Assembly: GCA_028284665.1 (NCBI GenBank)
Contig: JANQRG010000011.1
Location: 108,161-172,160, forward strand
Direction of reading: 5' to 3'
Length of the DNA: 64,000 bases
DNA from: Croceivirga sp.
GTDB taxonomy: Bacteria; Bacteroidota; Bacteroidia; Flavobacteriales; Flavobacteriaceae
Shown here piece by piece: positions 19,137-27,462 of this stretch. Each line of letters starts with the position of its first letter. Within the stretch, counting starts at the first letter, position 1. Below the pieces are notes generated by a model. The model was not told where the DNA came from, did not search any database, and saw nothing but the letters and a program-made list of their open reading frames with translations. Position numbers and translations under genes: made by a program.

Positions 19137-21080
19137 TTACCGCTTTATGTGAAAAATATGAAAGGGTAAGGAAGGGGTAAGTTCCACAAAATTCCACTCA
19201 TCATACCAGTCGTACTCATTTTCCGTAATTACATCCATTAAATGCAATGGCTCCTCATGGGAAAATGCCAGCTCCTGCATCGGCAATTGTACAGTGCCTT
19301 GTTGCATATGGTGGCTGTCCAGGCTTATTACCACTACTACCTCATTGGTTTTATCATCGTTCCACTTGTAAAATGCCATTAAATTGTCATTCTCTATATG
19401 GCAAAACCTAAGATTATTGGTCTGTTGAAGGGCGGGATGGTTTTTTCTTGCGATATTGATTTTTGAGATTACATGGGTGATCTTATTCTCGATAGACCAA
19501 TCCCAATGCCGTATTTCGTATTTCTCGCAGTCCAGATACTCCTCTTTGTTTGGATAAGGTTCGGTAACCATATATTCAAAAACGGGCCCGTAGATGCCCA
19601 AATTACCACTCAATGTAGCGGCAAGTGCATATCGGATCAGGTGCATAGCTTCGTTGGCCCCCTGTAAATGGTAAGGGTTAATGTCCGGAGTATTTGGCCA
19701 AAAATTAGGGCGATAGTACTCCTTCATATCTGTTTGTGTAAGTTCTGTTAAGTATTCTGTAAGTTCCCATTTATTAACACGCCACGTGAAATAGGTGTAG
19801 GATTGGGAAAAACCTTGTTTAGCCAATTGTTGCATTACTTTCGGTCTGGAAAAAGCTTCTGCCAAAAAGAGGGCGTCCGGATGTTTCTTTTTTACCTCGC
19901 CGATAAGCCAATTCCAAAAATAATACGGCTTGGTATGCGGGTTGTCTACCCGGAACATTTTAATTCCCAAATCGGCCCAATGCATTACTACACTTAACAA
20001 CTCCTCCCACAGGGCTTTGAACTCCGTATTCTCAAAATAGAAATTTACAATGTCCTGATATTTTTTGGGAGGGTTTTCTGCATACTGTATGGTGCCATCC
20101 GGACGTTTTCTAAACCATTCAGGATTTGTGGTTAAGTAAGGATGATCGGGAGCTGCCTGGTAAGCAATATCCATAGCCACTTCTATTCCCAAATCCATCG
20201 CCTTTCCTATAAGATGCTTAAAGTCTTCCTCTGTCCCCAATTCAGGGTGGATGGATTTATGTCCCCCGTGCCTGGAACCAATGGCCCAAGGTACCCCCGA
20301 GTCTCCTTCTTTGGCATCAACCGTATTGTTTTTTCCCTTTCTGTTTTTTTCTCCTATAGGGTGAATTGGAGGAAAATAGAGGGTATCAAATCCCATTTCG
20401 GCAATTTTGGGAAGTAACCGCTCACAATCTTTAAATGTTCCATGTTTATCTGGTTCCTCAGCCGCGGATCTTGGAAAAAACTCATACCAGGTACTAAAAT
20501 TAGCCTTTTTACGGTCTACATATACTTTAAACTTCTTGGAACTGTTCGCCAAAATACGCTGAGGATATTTTAAGAACAGGTTGCGCAGTGCTGTTGAAGC
20601 GGCAGCTTCTATGGCCTTATCATAATTTCCTTCATCCTCAAAATAGACTATTAGTTCCTTTGCGTAAGCCTTTTCATTAGTGTTGCCCTTTTTTTTGATG
20701 TACTTCAAATATTGAATGCCATCCTGCAATTCACTTACTACGTGCTGTCCGTCCTTAATTTTAACCTCAATCCCGTGTTGCCAATTCAATGCATAATCTA
20801 CCCACCCTCGTACCTGGTAGGTGTAAAAACCCTGTTGGGTTACTTTAAAGGTTTCATAGTACACATCATTTCCCTGATGTTGCATTCTGATGGCCTGTGG
20901 TTTTTTTTCGGTTTCATGCTGGAATAGAATTTCCGCCTGGATCACGTCATGTCCATCCGGTAGAACATCGGCATAGACCTTTATGGATTCATCCTGTACT
21001 CTCTTAATAAAAAAATCACCCCCGTTGAGTTGTGGGTATACACTCTCAACGATTACACGCTCTTGACGCAGCATAGTCAA
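19137..21080 (-). CDS. glgE: Alpha-1,4-glucan:maltose-1-phosphate maltosyltransferase GlgE
   Basis: A 647-residue GH13_3 enzyme that extends linear alpha-1,4-glucan with maltosyl units from maltose 1-phosphate. Visible motifs are the N-terminal beta domain start (PQLNGGDFFIKRV), MGFDTLYFPPIHPIGEKNRKG (given here as a 21-residue stretch shortened to its key part PPIHPIGEKNRKG), FRVDNPHTKPYYFW with the nucleophile Asp, FLAEAFSRPKVM with the acid/base Glu, and NTPDINPYHLQG with the third acidic residue. It is first of the glgE-maltokinase-glgB-GH31 operon. The start is ATG at 21080 or 21074 (MLRQER); they differ by two residues. Confidence 0.96.
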   Translation of the reverse strand: MTMLRQERVIVESVYPQLNGGDFFIKRVQDESIKVYADVLPDGHDVIQAEILFQHETEKKPQAIRMQHQGNDVYYETFKVTQQGFYTYQVRGWVDYALNWQHGIEVKIKDGQHVVSELQDGIQYLKYIKKKGNTNEKAYAKELIVYFEDEGNYDKAIEAAASTALRNLFLKYPQRILANSSKKFKVYVDRKKANFSTWYEFFPRSAAEEPDKHGTFKDCERLLPKIAEMGFDTLYFPPIHPIGEKNRKGKNNTVDAKEGDSGVPWAIGSRHGGHKSIHPELGTEEDFKHLIGKAMDLGIEVAMDIAYQAAPDHPYLTTNPEWFRKRPDGTIQYAENPPKKYQDIVNFYFENTEFKALWEELLSVVMHWADLGIKMFRVDNPHTKPYYFWNWLIGEVKKKHPDALFLAEAFSRPKVMQQLAKQGFSQSYTYFTWRVNKWELTEYLTELTQTDMKEYYRPNFWPNTPDINPYHLQGANEAMHLIRYALAATLSGNLGIYGPVFEYMVTEPYPNKEEYLDCEKYEIRHWDWSIENKITHVISKINIARKNHPALQQTNNLRFCHIENDNLMAFYKWNDDKTNEVVVVISLDSHHMQQGTVQLPMQELAFSHEEPLHLMDVITENEYDWYDEWNFVELTPSLPFHIFHIKR

Positions 21081-21246
21081 ATTGGTTATTTGGTTTTTAC
21101 TTTATATCGCAAATTTCTAAAGTTAACAAATCGGAGTGGTGAAATACAAATTGTTTTTCCATTAAGTTTTTGATGTAATATTTGTTGGAAAATTGCAATG
21201 CACGTTGATGGCAACATTTTTTGGAACGCTTTTTGATTTTAATCAA

Positions 21247-21263
21247 ATTGTTAAAACTTTTAC
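21247..21263 (+). promoter_or_regulatory. ATTGTTAAAACTTTTAC motif upstream of the collagen-like lipoprotein gene
   Basis: It resembles the ATTTTGTTAAACTTTTA stretch found upstream of two fasciclin genes (47771 and 51509). It ends 31 bp before the preferred ATG at 21295, so it may be part of a promoter. The assignment is by resemblance alone. Confidence 0.3.
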
Positions 21264-21294
21264 GGTAAAGATCAAATCAAAAAAATCAATTATC

Positions 21295-21846
21295 ATGAAA
21301 AAAATCAAACTACTATTCGGAATATTAGCTGTAGTGTTTTTAGCCGCTTGTGAAGGCCCTGAAGGAATTCCAGGCCCCCCTGGCAGGGATGGGCAGGACG
21401 GTATAAATATCACAGGACAGGTTATTGAAATTGAGGGAACCTTTGCCCCGGAAAATGATTACTCCATTTTCTTTGAGTTTCCACAGAATGTAGAGGTTCT
21501 TGAATCTGACGTAGTCCTGGTCTATTTGTTATTTGAGCAAGTAGATGACCCAAATGGCGGGGCACCTATTGACGTATGGCGTCTACTTCCCCAAACCCGG
21601 ATTTTAGACCAGGGCCTGCTGCAATATAATTATGATCATACTTTTTTAAATGTAGCCATTTTCCTGGAGTCGGATTTTGATTTGGGTTTATTGCTTCCCG
21701 GTGATACTGACGATCAGGTATTTCGAATTGCTGTTGTTCCGGCAGAATTCAGTACCGATTCCAGCATAGATACCTCCAATTTAGATGAGGTCATGAACGC
21801 CATGGAGTTTGATCCTCAAAGTATTAATAAGATTTTGGTGGACTAA
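21295..21846 (+). CDS. Lipoprotein with short collagen-like segment
   Basis: A 183-residue lipoprotein. The signal peptide is MKKIKLLFGILAVVFLAA-C (Cys at residue 19), immediately followed by a few collagen-like Gly-X-Y triplets (GPEGIPGPPGRDGQDG), then a globular region of about 140 residues with no family I recognise. Similar small 'collagen-like' lipoproteins are common in Bacteroidota and of unknown function. An upstream in-frame ATG at 21193 would add 34 residues ahead of the signal peptide and is rejected. A strong terminator follows at 21860. Confidence 0.8.
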   Translation: MKKIKLLFGILAVVFLAACEGPEGIPGPPGRDGQDGINITGQVIEIEGTFAPENDYSIFFEFPQNVEVLESDVVLVYLLFEQVDDPNGGAPIDVWRLLPQTRILDQGLLQYNYDHTFLNVAIFLESDFDLGLLLPGDTDDQVFRIAVVPAEFSTDSSIDTSNLDEVMNAMEFDPQSINKILVD

Positions 21847-21859
21847 GACCTTTGCCAAT

Positions 21860-21892
21860 AAAAGGCCCACTCCCTACAGGAATGGGCCTTTT
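21860..21892. terminator. Terminator after the collagen-like lipoprotein gene
   Basis: AAAAGGCCCA, 13-nt loop, TGGGCCTTTT: a perfect 10-bp stem with T/A tails, 14 bp after the stop codon. Confidence 0.85.
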
Positions 21893-21945
21893 ATTATGGG
21901 CTTTTAAAGTACAGCTGAAAGGAATTGCCTGGTATTCCGTCAAAA

Positions 21946-22461
21946 ATGGTAAAGAAAATTATGGGAAAAAGTATTGCGTTGTTAGTTTTAGTATTCCTAA
22001 GTGCCTGTATGGGTATCTCCAAGAAGGACACTGTGGAACTGGCAACAACAAATGAAAAAGAAACCCCCTACCCGATTACCAAAACGGATGCCGAATGGCG
22101 CGCAGCGCTAACAGATATGGAATATTATGTGTTGCGAAAAGCAGCTACAGAAAACCCTTTTACCAGCGATCTTTTGGAGAATACGGAAAAAGGGACTTAT
22201 ACTTGTGCCGGATGCGAGACAGCCTTGTTCAAAAGCGAGCATAAATATAACTCAGGAACCGGGTGGCCTAGTTTTTTTCAGGAGATAGCGGGAAATGTAG
22301 CATTTGAGACAGATTATAAAATTGGTTATCCCCGCACGGAAGAACATTGTGCCAATTGTGGAGGTCACTTGGGGCATGTTTTTAACGATGGTCCAAATCC
22401 TACCGGGAAGCGGCATTGTATCAACGGCGTAGCTTTGGATTTTGTTCCGGAAAACAATTAA
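21946..22461 (+). CDS. msrB: Peptide-methionine (R)-S-oxide reductase MsrB, lipoprotein form
   Basis: A protein of about 171 residues that reduces methionine R-sulfoxide in proteins. A signal peptide with lipobox (LVLVFLSA-C) puts it in the envelope. The MsrB domain (about 40-165) has both zinc CxxC motifs (CAGC and CANC), the TGWPSF loop, GGHLGHVFNDGP and the catalytic Cys in RHCINGVALDF. Candidate starts are ATG at 21946 (MVKKIMGK) or 21961 (MGKSIALL); an earlier one at 21925 is less likely. The next gene, 7 bp after the stop, encodes a second MsrB without signal peptide, giving one envelope and one cytosolic enzyme. Confidence 0.93.
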   Translation: MVKKIMGKSIALLVLVFLSACMGISKKDTVELATTNEKETPYPITKTDAEWRAALTDMEYYVLRKAATENPFTSDLLENTEKGTYTCAGCETALFKSEHKYNSGTGWPSFFQEIAGNVAFETDYKIGYPRTEEHCANCGGHLGHVFNDGPNPTGKRHCINGVALDFVPENN

Positions 22462-22468
22462 ACCTTTT

Positions 22469-22873
22469 ATGAAAAAATACGGTATTGAAAAGACTGAATT
22501 AGAGTGGAAAGAACAGCTTTCCCCTGAAGAATACTATGTTTTACGCCAACAGGGGACAGAACGTCCCTTTACCGGGACCTACAACCTTCATTTCGAAAAT
22601 GGGGATTATCATTGCAAAGCTTGTAATGCAAAGCTTTTTGAAAGTGGCCATAAATTTGAAAGTGGCTGTGGCTGGCCCTCCTTTGACCAGGCTGTACCAG
22701 GGGCAATCGAATACATACGAGATACTTCTCATGGTATGATACGAACAGAGACCCGTTGTGCGAACTGCGGAAGTCATTTGGGGCATGTATTTGACGATGG
22801 CCCCAAAGCAACCACCGGGCAACGGTATTGTATTAATTCTGTTAGTATTGATTTTGAGCCTAAGGAGAAGTAG
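22469..22873 (+). CDS. msrB: Peptide-methionine (R)-S-oxide reductase MsrB, cytosolic form
   Basis: A 134-residue MsrB without export signal. It shows CKAC and CANC zinc motifs, the CGWPSFDQ loop, GSHLGHVFDDGP and the catalytic Cys in RYCINSVSIDF, all in canonical positions. The start at 22469 (MKKYGIEKTE) is chosen because it fits the family; the frame is open upstream and would overlap the lipoprotein MsrB. It is adjacent to a paralogue and overlaps the following DinB-like gene by one base (TAG/GTG), so the three are likely one transcript. Confidence 0.94.
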   Translation: MKKYGIEKTELEWKEQLSPEEYYVLRQQGTERPFTGTYNLHFENGDYHCKACNAKLFESGHKFESGCGWPSFDQAVPGAIEYIRDTSHGMIRTETRCANCGSHLGHVFDDGPKATTGQRYCINSVSIDFEPKEK

Positions 22874-23406
22874 TGGATTTCACAGAAAACTACTTGAAGA
22901 GTGTACTACTGGAGTTTGGCCGTTATAAACGCTATGGGGATAATACTTTTGCCCAATTATCCGATGAGGAATTGTATTGGCGTCCTTCCGAGGGAGACAA
23001 TAGCATTGCTATTATCGTAAATCACCTTGCCGGAAATATGATAAGCCGTTGGACCAATTTTCTCACAGAGGACGGAGAGAAAGCATATCGACGGCGTGAC
23101 AGGGAGTTTGACACCCCTCCTAAACAAAGGAAAAAGTTGCTTTCCCTATGGGACCAAGGTTGGACTACCCTATTCGACGCGCTAAGCGCAATTGACGATT
23201 CAAACGTTAACAGTCAAATAAGAATACGAGGAGAAGCACACACTATTCCTGAAGCGATCAATAGGCAATTAGCCCATTATTCTTCCCACGTCGGGCAAAT
23301 CGTATACCTCGGAAAAATGATAAAAGGGGCGTACTGGAAAAGCCTTTCCATCCCAAAAGGGCAATCGGAAACCTTCAACAAAAAAATGTTTGGGAAAAAC
23401 TCCTGA
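22873..23406 (+). CDS. DinB-like protein, DUF1572 family
   Basis: A 177-residue protein of the DUF1572 group in the DinB/YfiT four-helix superfamily. Candidate metal-binding histidines are in VNHLAGNM (about residue 57) and in LAHYSSHVGQIVYLGK (about 139-143). Many members are thiol-dependent or metal-dependent enzymes, but this subfamily has no established reaction. The start is GTG overlapping the TAG of msrB (22871-22875), which indicates translational coupling and a possible link with oxidative or thiol stress. Confidence 0.85.
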   Translation: MDFTENYLKSVLLEFGRYKRYGDNTFAQLSDEELYWRPSEGDNSIAIIVNHLAGNMISRWTNFLTEDGEKAYRRRDREFDTPPKQRKKLLSLWDQGWTTLFDALSAIDDSNVNSQIRIRGEAHTIPEAINRQLAHYSSHVGQIVYLGKMIKGAYWKSLSIPKGQSETFNKKMFGKNS

Positions 23407-23449
23407 CTCTTCACTAAATTTGCACTCCGTTTAATTAAAACACAAAAGC

Positions 23450-24841
23450 ATGAGCAAGTTTGATGTCATTGTTTTAGGCAGTGGTCCTGGAGGTTACGTT
23501 ACTGCGATTAGAGCTTCGCAGTTAGGTCTTAAGACCGCAATTGTTGAAAAAGAAAGTCTGGGAGGAGTATGCTTAAACTGGGGGTGTATCCCAACAAAGG
23601 CCTTGCTTAAATCTGCTCAGGTTTTTGAATATTTAAAACATGCCGAAGACTATGGCTTGAGTGCAAAAAAAGTGGAGCACGATTTTGACAAAGTAGTGGA
23701 GCGAAGCAGAAATGTTGCGGATAGTATGAGCAAAGGGGTGCAATTTCTAATGAAAAAGAACAAGATAGAAGTGCTCAGTGGCTTCGGAAAACTACTACCT
23801 GGCAAAAAAGTAGTGGTCAAGGGGGAGCACGGTGAGCCTGCTGAGTATTCCGCTGACCATATCATTATTGCCACCGGGGCTAGAAGCCGTGAACTACCAA
23901 GCCTGCCACAGGATGGAAAGAAAGTGATCGGATATCGAAAAGCCATGACACTGGAGAAGCAACCCAAAAAAATGATTGTAGTGGGAAGCGGGGCTATCGG
24001 AATTGAGTTTGCCTATTTCTACAATTCCATGGGTACAGAGGTAACGGTAGTAGAATATTTGCCAAATATTGTTCCCGTTGAAGACGAGGAGGTATCCAAA
24101 CAATTGGAACGAAGCTTTAAAAAGTCGGGAGTTAAGATCATGACTTCTGCAGAGGTAACCAAAGTAGACACCTCAGGAGAAGGGGTAACCGCAACTGTAA
24201 AAACAGCTAAAGGAGAACAGACCCTCGAGGCGGACATTTTGCTCTCTGCAGTAGGTATCAAAACAAACATTGAAAATATCGGTTTAGAAGAAGTGGGCAT
24301 TGCGGTAGACCGGGATAAGGTTTTGGTGAATGATTACTATGAGACCAATATTCCGGGATATTATGCTATTGGCGATGTTACGCAAGGCCCGGCCTTGGCC
24401 CACGTAGCTTCTGCTGAGGGTATCCTTTGTGTAGAGAAGATTGCCGGCATGCATGTTGAACCGTTGGACTATGGGAACATCCCGGGATGTACATATTGTA
24501 TGCCTGAAGTTGCTTCAGTAGGATTGACAGAAAAGCAAGCACGGGAAGAAGGCTACGATATTAAAGTAGGTAAGTTTCCTTTCTCAGCTAGCGGTAAAGC
24601 CAAAGCCAGCGGAAATTCAGAAGGTTTTGTCAAGGTAATTTTTGACGCTAAATATGGCGAATGGTTAGGCTGTCACATGATCGGTGCAGGGGTAACAGAC
24701 ATGATCGCAGAAGCTGTTGTGGGAAGAAAACTGGAAACTACCGGACATGAGATCCTTAAAGCAGTGCACCCCCATCCGACCATGAGTGAGGCCGTAATGG
24801 AAGCTGTAGCAGATGCCTATGATGAAGTTATTCACCTGTAA
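23450..24841 (+). CDS. lpdA: Dihydrolipoyl dehydrogenase
   Basis: A 463-residue FAD flavoenzyme, the E3 component of 2-oxoacid dehydrogenase and glycine cleavage complexes. Signatures are the FAD-binding VLGSGPGGYVTAIRA, the redox-active disulfide in GGVCLNWGCIPTKALL (Cys 41 and 46), the NAD-binding VVGSGAIGIEFAYF (about 178-191), the second FAD motif YAIGDVTQGPALAHVA, and the C-terminal catalytic HPHPTMSEAVMEA. Length is normal. It lies 43 bp after the DinB-like gene and 12 bp before a DUF3817 gene. No E1 or E2 gene is nearby. Confidence 0.97.
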   Translation: MSKFDVIVLGSGPGGYVTAIRASQLGLKTAIVEKESLGGVCLNWGCIPTKALLKSAQVFEYLKHAEDYGLSAKKVEHDFDKVVERSRNVADSMSKGVQFLMKKNKIEVLSGFGKLLPGKKVVVKGEHGEPAEYSADHIIIATGARSRELPSLPQDGKKVIGYRKAMTLEKQPKKMIVVGSGAIGIEFAYFYNSMGTEVTVVEYLPNIVPVEDEEVSKQLERSFKKSGVKIMTSAEVTKVDTSGEGVTATVKTAKGEQTLEADILLSAVGIKTNIENIGLEEVGIAVDRDKVLVNDYYETNIPGYYAIGDVTQGPALAHVASAEGILCVEKIAGMHVEPLDYGNIPGCTYCMPEVASVGLTEKQAREEGYDIKVGKFPFSASGKAKASGNSEGFVKVIFDAKYGEWLGCHMIGAGVTDMIAEAVVGRKLETTGHEILKAVHPHPTMSEAVMEAVADAYDEVIHL

Positions 24842-24853
24842 AACATACTACAG

Positions 24854-25138
24854 TTGTTAAAGGTCTTTCGCACAAGTGCAATTCTTGAAGGTATTTCTTA
24901 TCTGGCGTTATTTGGGTTTACCATGCCCCTAAAATACTGGGCCGAAATCCCGGAGCCTAACCAATGGGTAGGCTATGCCCATGGTATTTTGTTTATTGTA
25001 TTTATAGTGCTGGCAGGAATATTCTGTTGGGAACGAAAATGGGGAATACGACGGTTTGTCATTTTTTTTATCGCTTCCCTCCTCCCCTTTGGCACATTTT
25101 ACGCTGACAAAAAGTACCTAAGAACTGCGAGTTCCTAG
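24854..25138 (+). CDS. DUF3817 small integral membrane protein
   Basis: A 94-residue membrane protein with three hydrophobic segments and the family sequence ILEGISYLALFGFTMPLKY near the N-terminus, with WVGYAHGILFIVFI in the middle. Its function is unknown. The start is TTG at 24854, as no ATG precedes the conserved region. Its TAG shares the palindrome CTAG (25135-25138) with the stop codon of the convergent sugar dehydrogenase gene. Confidence 0.85.
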   Translation: MLKVFRTSAILEGISYLALFGFTMPLKYWAEIPEPNQWVGYAHGILFIVFIVLAGIFCWERKWGIRRFVIFFIASLLPFGTFYADKKYLRTASS

Positions 25139-26307
25139 TTAGCCGGTACTTCGCTAAAAGCATAAATGGCGCCATCAAAGGCGCAAACATAAAGTTCCTG
25201 GCTAGCATCTGTGCCAAAAGAAGCTATATTTAGTCCTGATGCGATCAATAGTTCGTTATTACTGCCATCGGTGTTGATGGTCCAGATCCTCCCACTTACA
25301 AAATCGCCATAAATATACTTTCCCTGTAAGGAAGATATTGCATCTCCCCGGTACACGTATCCACCGGTAATCGATCGATCGCCGTTACCATGGCCATATT
25401 CGAAAATCGGCGGAACTAATCCTGCGTTGTCACAATCTCCGGAAAAGCAGTCGGTACCCTCAAAAAGTTTCCAGCCGTAATTTCCACCGGATTGAATGAC
25501 ATTGATTTCTTCACGAGCACTCTGCCCAACATCACCAGTCCACAACGCCCCGGTTTGGGGATCAAAACTCATCCGCCAGGGATTTCTAAGTCCATAAGCA
25601 AAGATTTCTTCCCTTATATTGCTCTCACCAACAAAAGGGTTGTTGGAAGGGATCCCGTAATTGGAACCATCGGAAGGGTTATCTACATCAATTCGTAAAA
25701 TAGTTCCCAAGAGGTTAGCACGGTTTTGCGCGTTGTTATCCGGATCACCTGCACCACCCCCATCGCCAATAGCCAGATAGAGCAATCCATCAGGGCCAAA
25801 CGCTAATTGCCCCCCATTATGATTGGTTTCGGGCTGAGGAATGTCCATCACAAGCTGCTCCGTGGTAATATCCGTAGTGTTTGCACCAGGATCTGCTGTA
25901 AACCTTGCAATACGTGAGGTACCAGCATTGGGGTTATAATGCACATAGAAATGACCATTTGAAGAGAAATTTGGATGAAAGGCAAGGCCTAATAATCCTT
26001 GTTCACTCTCTGTGGAAAGGTTGGCACTTAGATCTAAAAAAGTAGCGAAATCCGTGATATCTCCCTCATTAGGAAATACCCGGATTCTTCCGCCCTTTTC
26101 GACTACGAAGATGCGATCTGCGCCGTCGTTTGGGGCTTGCAGGTCCAAAGGTTGGTTAAATGAAAGTGCTGGGAAAGCGTTAACCAGAACAATAGTGGTT
26201 TCTTCTGAATTTTGATTGTTATTTTCGCCTTCCGTATCGGTATCATCATCTCCACAGGACAATAGACCAAACAACAACATTACCAGAAATAGGTTAAAGT
26301 GTCTCAT
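25135..26307 (-). CDS. PQQ-dependent sugar dehydrogenase-like lipoprotein (GSDH family)
   Basis: A 390-residue secreted lipoprotein: the signal peptide ends at LLFGLLS-C (Cys near 18) and is followed by an acidic linker. The rest is a six-bladed propeller of the glucose/sorbosone dehydrogenase family, with GLLGLAFHPNFSSNGHFYV, ETNHNGGQLAFGPDGLLYL, IGDGGGAGDPDNNAQN and YGLRNPWRMSFD as landmarks (His, Asn and Gly-rich loops of the cofactor site). Family members oxidise sugars in the periplasm with PQQ, although many are of unknown substrate and cofactor. No PQQ biosynthesis gene is in the window. Confidence 0.9.
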   Translation of the reverse strand: MRHFNLFLVMLLFGLLSCGDDDTDTEGENNNQNSEETTIVLVNAFPALSFNQPLDLQAPNDGADRIFVVEKGGRIRVFPNEGDITDFATFLDLSANLSTESEQGLLGLAFHPNFSSNGHFYVHYNPNAGTSRIARFTADPGANTTDITTEQLVMDIPQPETNHNGGQLAFGPDGLLYLAIGDGGGAGDPDNNAQNRANLLGTILRIDVDNPSDGSNYGIPSNNPFVGESNIREEIFAYGLRNPWRMSFDPQTGALWTGDVGQSAREEINVIQSGGNYGWKLFEGTDCFSGDCDNAGLVPPIFEYGHGNGDRSITGGYVYRGDAISSLQGKYIYGDFVSGRIWTINTDGSNNELLIASGLNIASFGTDASQELYVCAFDGAIYAFSEVPAN

Positions 26308-26360
26308 TAGATAAGGGTTTTAATAATAACGAAAGAAAAGGGCTTTTGGTTTATTTCGGA

Positions 26361-26780
26361 TTATTTTTCCAGGAAGCTCAAAATGGCAAGGTCATAACCC
26401 AGCAAACCGAATCCTAAGATCACTCCTTTTGCCCCGGACGAGATATACGAATAATGTCGGAATTCCTCTCGGGAAAAGGTATTGGAAATATGCACCTCAA
26501 CTACAGGGGTGATAACCGCTTTAACAGCATCTCCAATACCCACTGAAGTATGGGTGTACGCGGCAGCATTGAGAATGATCCCATCATAAGTGAAGCCCAA
26601 CTCCTGGATTTTATCGATCAGCTCCCCCTCAATATTGGATTGGTAGTACTCCAGTTCAATTTCCTTAAACTTTGCTTTTAACAAAGAAAAATAAGTTTCA
26701 AAGGTTTGGTTACCATACACTTCCGGTTCTCTTTTTCCTAAGAGATTTAGGTTGGGGCCGTTAATTATGATCAATTTCAT
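26361..26780 (-). CDS. aroQ: 3-dehydroquinate dehydratase, type II
   Basis: A 139-residue shikimate-pathway enzyme that dehydrates 3-dehydroquinate. The hallmark IINGPNLNLLGKREPEVYG at the N-terminus holds the catalytic Arg and Tyr; NAAAYTHTSVGIGDA and EVHISNTFSREEFRHYSY contain the other active-site Asn, His and Arg residues. The last residues are LAILSFLEK. Length is typical. In relatives aroQ neighbours xerD in divergent orientation; here three beta-barrel genes lie between them. Confidence 0.97.
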   Translation of the reverse strand: MKLIIINGPNLNLLGKREPEVYGNQTFETYFSLLKAKFKEIELEYYQSNIEGELIDKIQELGFTYDGIILNAAAYTHTSVGIGDAVKAVITPVVEVHISNTFSREEFRHYSYISSGAKGVILGFGLLGYDLAILSFLEK

Positions 26781-26811
26781 AAACTAAAAATACACATTAT
26801 TTAAAGGCATT

Positions 26812-26837
26812 AAAAAAGGGGGCAATGCCCCCCTTTT
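26812..26837 (-). terminator. Terminator after the beta-barrel gene 26859-27362
   Basis: AAAAGGGGGC-AAT-GCCCCCCTTTT forms a GC-rich stem with a T-run on the minus strand, about 22 bp after the stop codon. Confidence 0.8.
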
Positions 26838-26858
26838 ACAATTTATACCGTGGAACGA

Positions 26859-27362
26859 CTAGTCAAATCGATATCCTCCGCCAAAAGTAAGCGTGTTTAT
26901 ATCAACCAAATCCCCAAAATCACCCCCTCGGGCAATCTGTAGTCCATAACGGGCTTCTACGAACCAATTACTATCAATGTTAAATGCGCCCCCAAAAGCG
27001 AGGTCCAGGCCGAACTCGCCATCAGGAAGGTCTTCCAACAAATAATTGATTTGAGGCCCCGCCTGAATACTGAACTGATCATTGATAATGTACTTTGCCA
27101 TAATCGGAATATATAGCGAGGTTAAGTCGTCTACAATACTAAACAAAAGGGAAGGTTCGATATCAAATTGTTCATTTACTTCAAAATTATAGCCTCCCCC
27201 AAAGAAAACCCCTAGCTCGCTATCGTCGGTATCAAAAAAACCAGGAGAATCAACGTTGATCGTAACCAGGTTAAAACCAGCCTTAGCAGCAAAACCCTCT
27301 TGGGCATAAGTGGCCATGGTTAGACTTAAGGCCAATACAGCAGTAATCAGTACTTTTTTCAT
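26859..27362 (-). CDS. Outer-membrane beta-barrel protein (porin-like, PF13568 type)
   Basis: A 167-residue protein with a cleavable signal peptide (MKKVLITAVLALSLTMATYAQ). The mature part alternates hydrophobic and polar residues typical of an eight-stranded barrel (GFAAKAGFNLVTINVD, FFGGGYNFEVN, NSWFVEARYGLQIARGG shown in fragments) and ends in TFGGGYRFD with an aromatic penultimate residue, the usual C-terminal barrel signal. Substrate or role is unknown. An upstream frame start at 27395 is rejected in favour of the ATG at the signal peptide. Confidence 0.85.
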   Translation of the reverse strand: MKKVLITAVLALSLTMATYAQEGFAAKAGFNLVTINVDSPGFFDTDDSELGVFFGGGYNFEVNEQFDIEPSLLFSIVDDLTSLYIPIMAKYIINDQFSIQAGPQINYLLEDLPDGEFGLDLAFGGAFNIDSNWFVEARYGLQIARGGDFGDLVDINTLTFGGGYRFD

Positions 27363-27462
27363 GATGTATATTTTAGATGAAGTGTAAATGTACAAAATGC
27401 TGTAATTGCTGATAAACGTAGCCGTCTTTACTTACGTTTACCTTGTATTGATCTGTGCGGCT

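Noticed and set aside
21193..21294. Longer N-terminus for the collagen-like lipoprotein
   Set aside because: It would bury the lipoprotein signal peptide 34 residues inside the protein.
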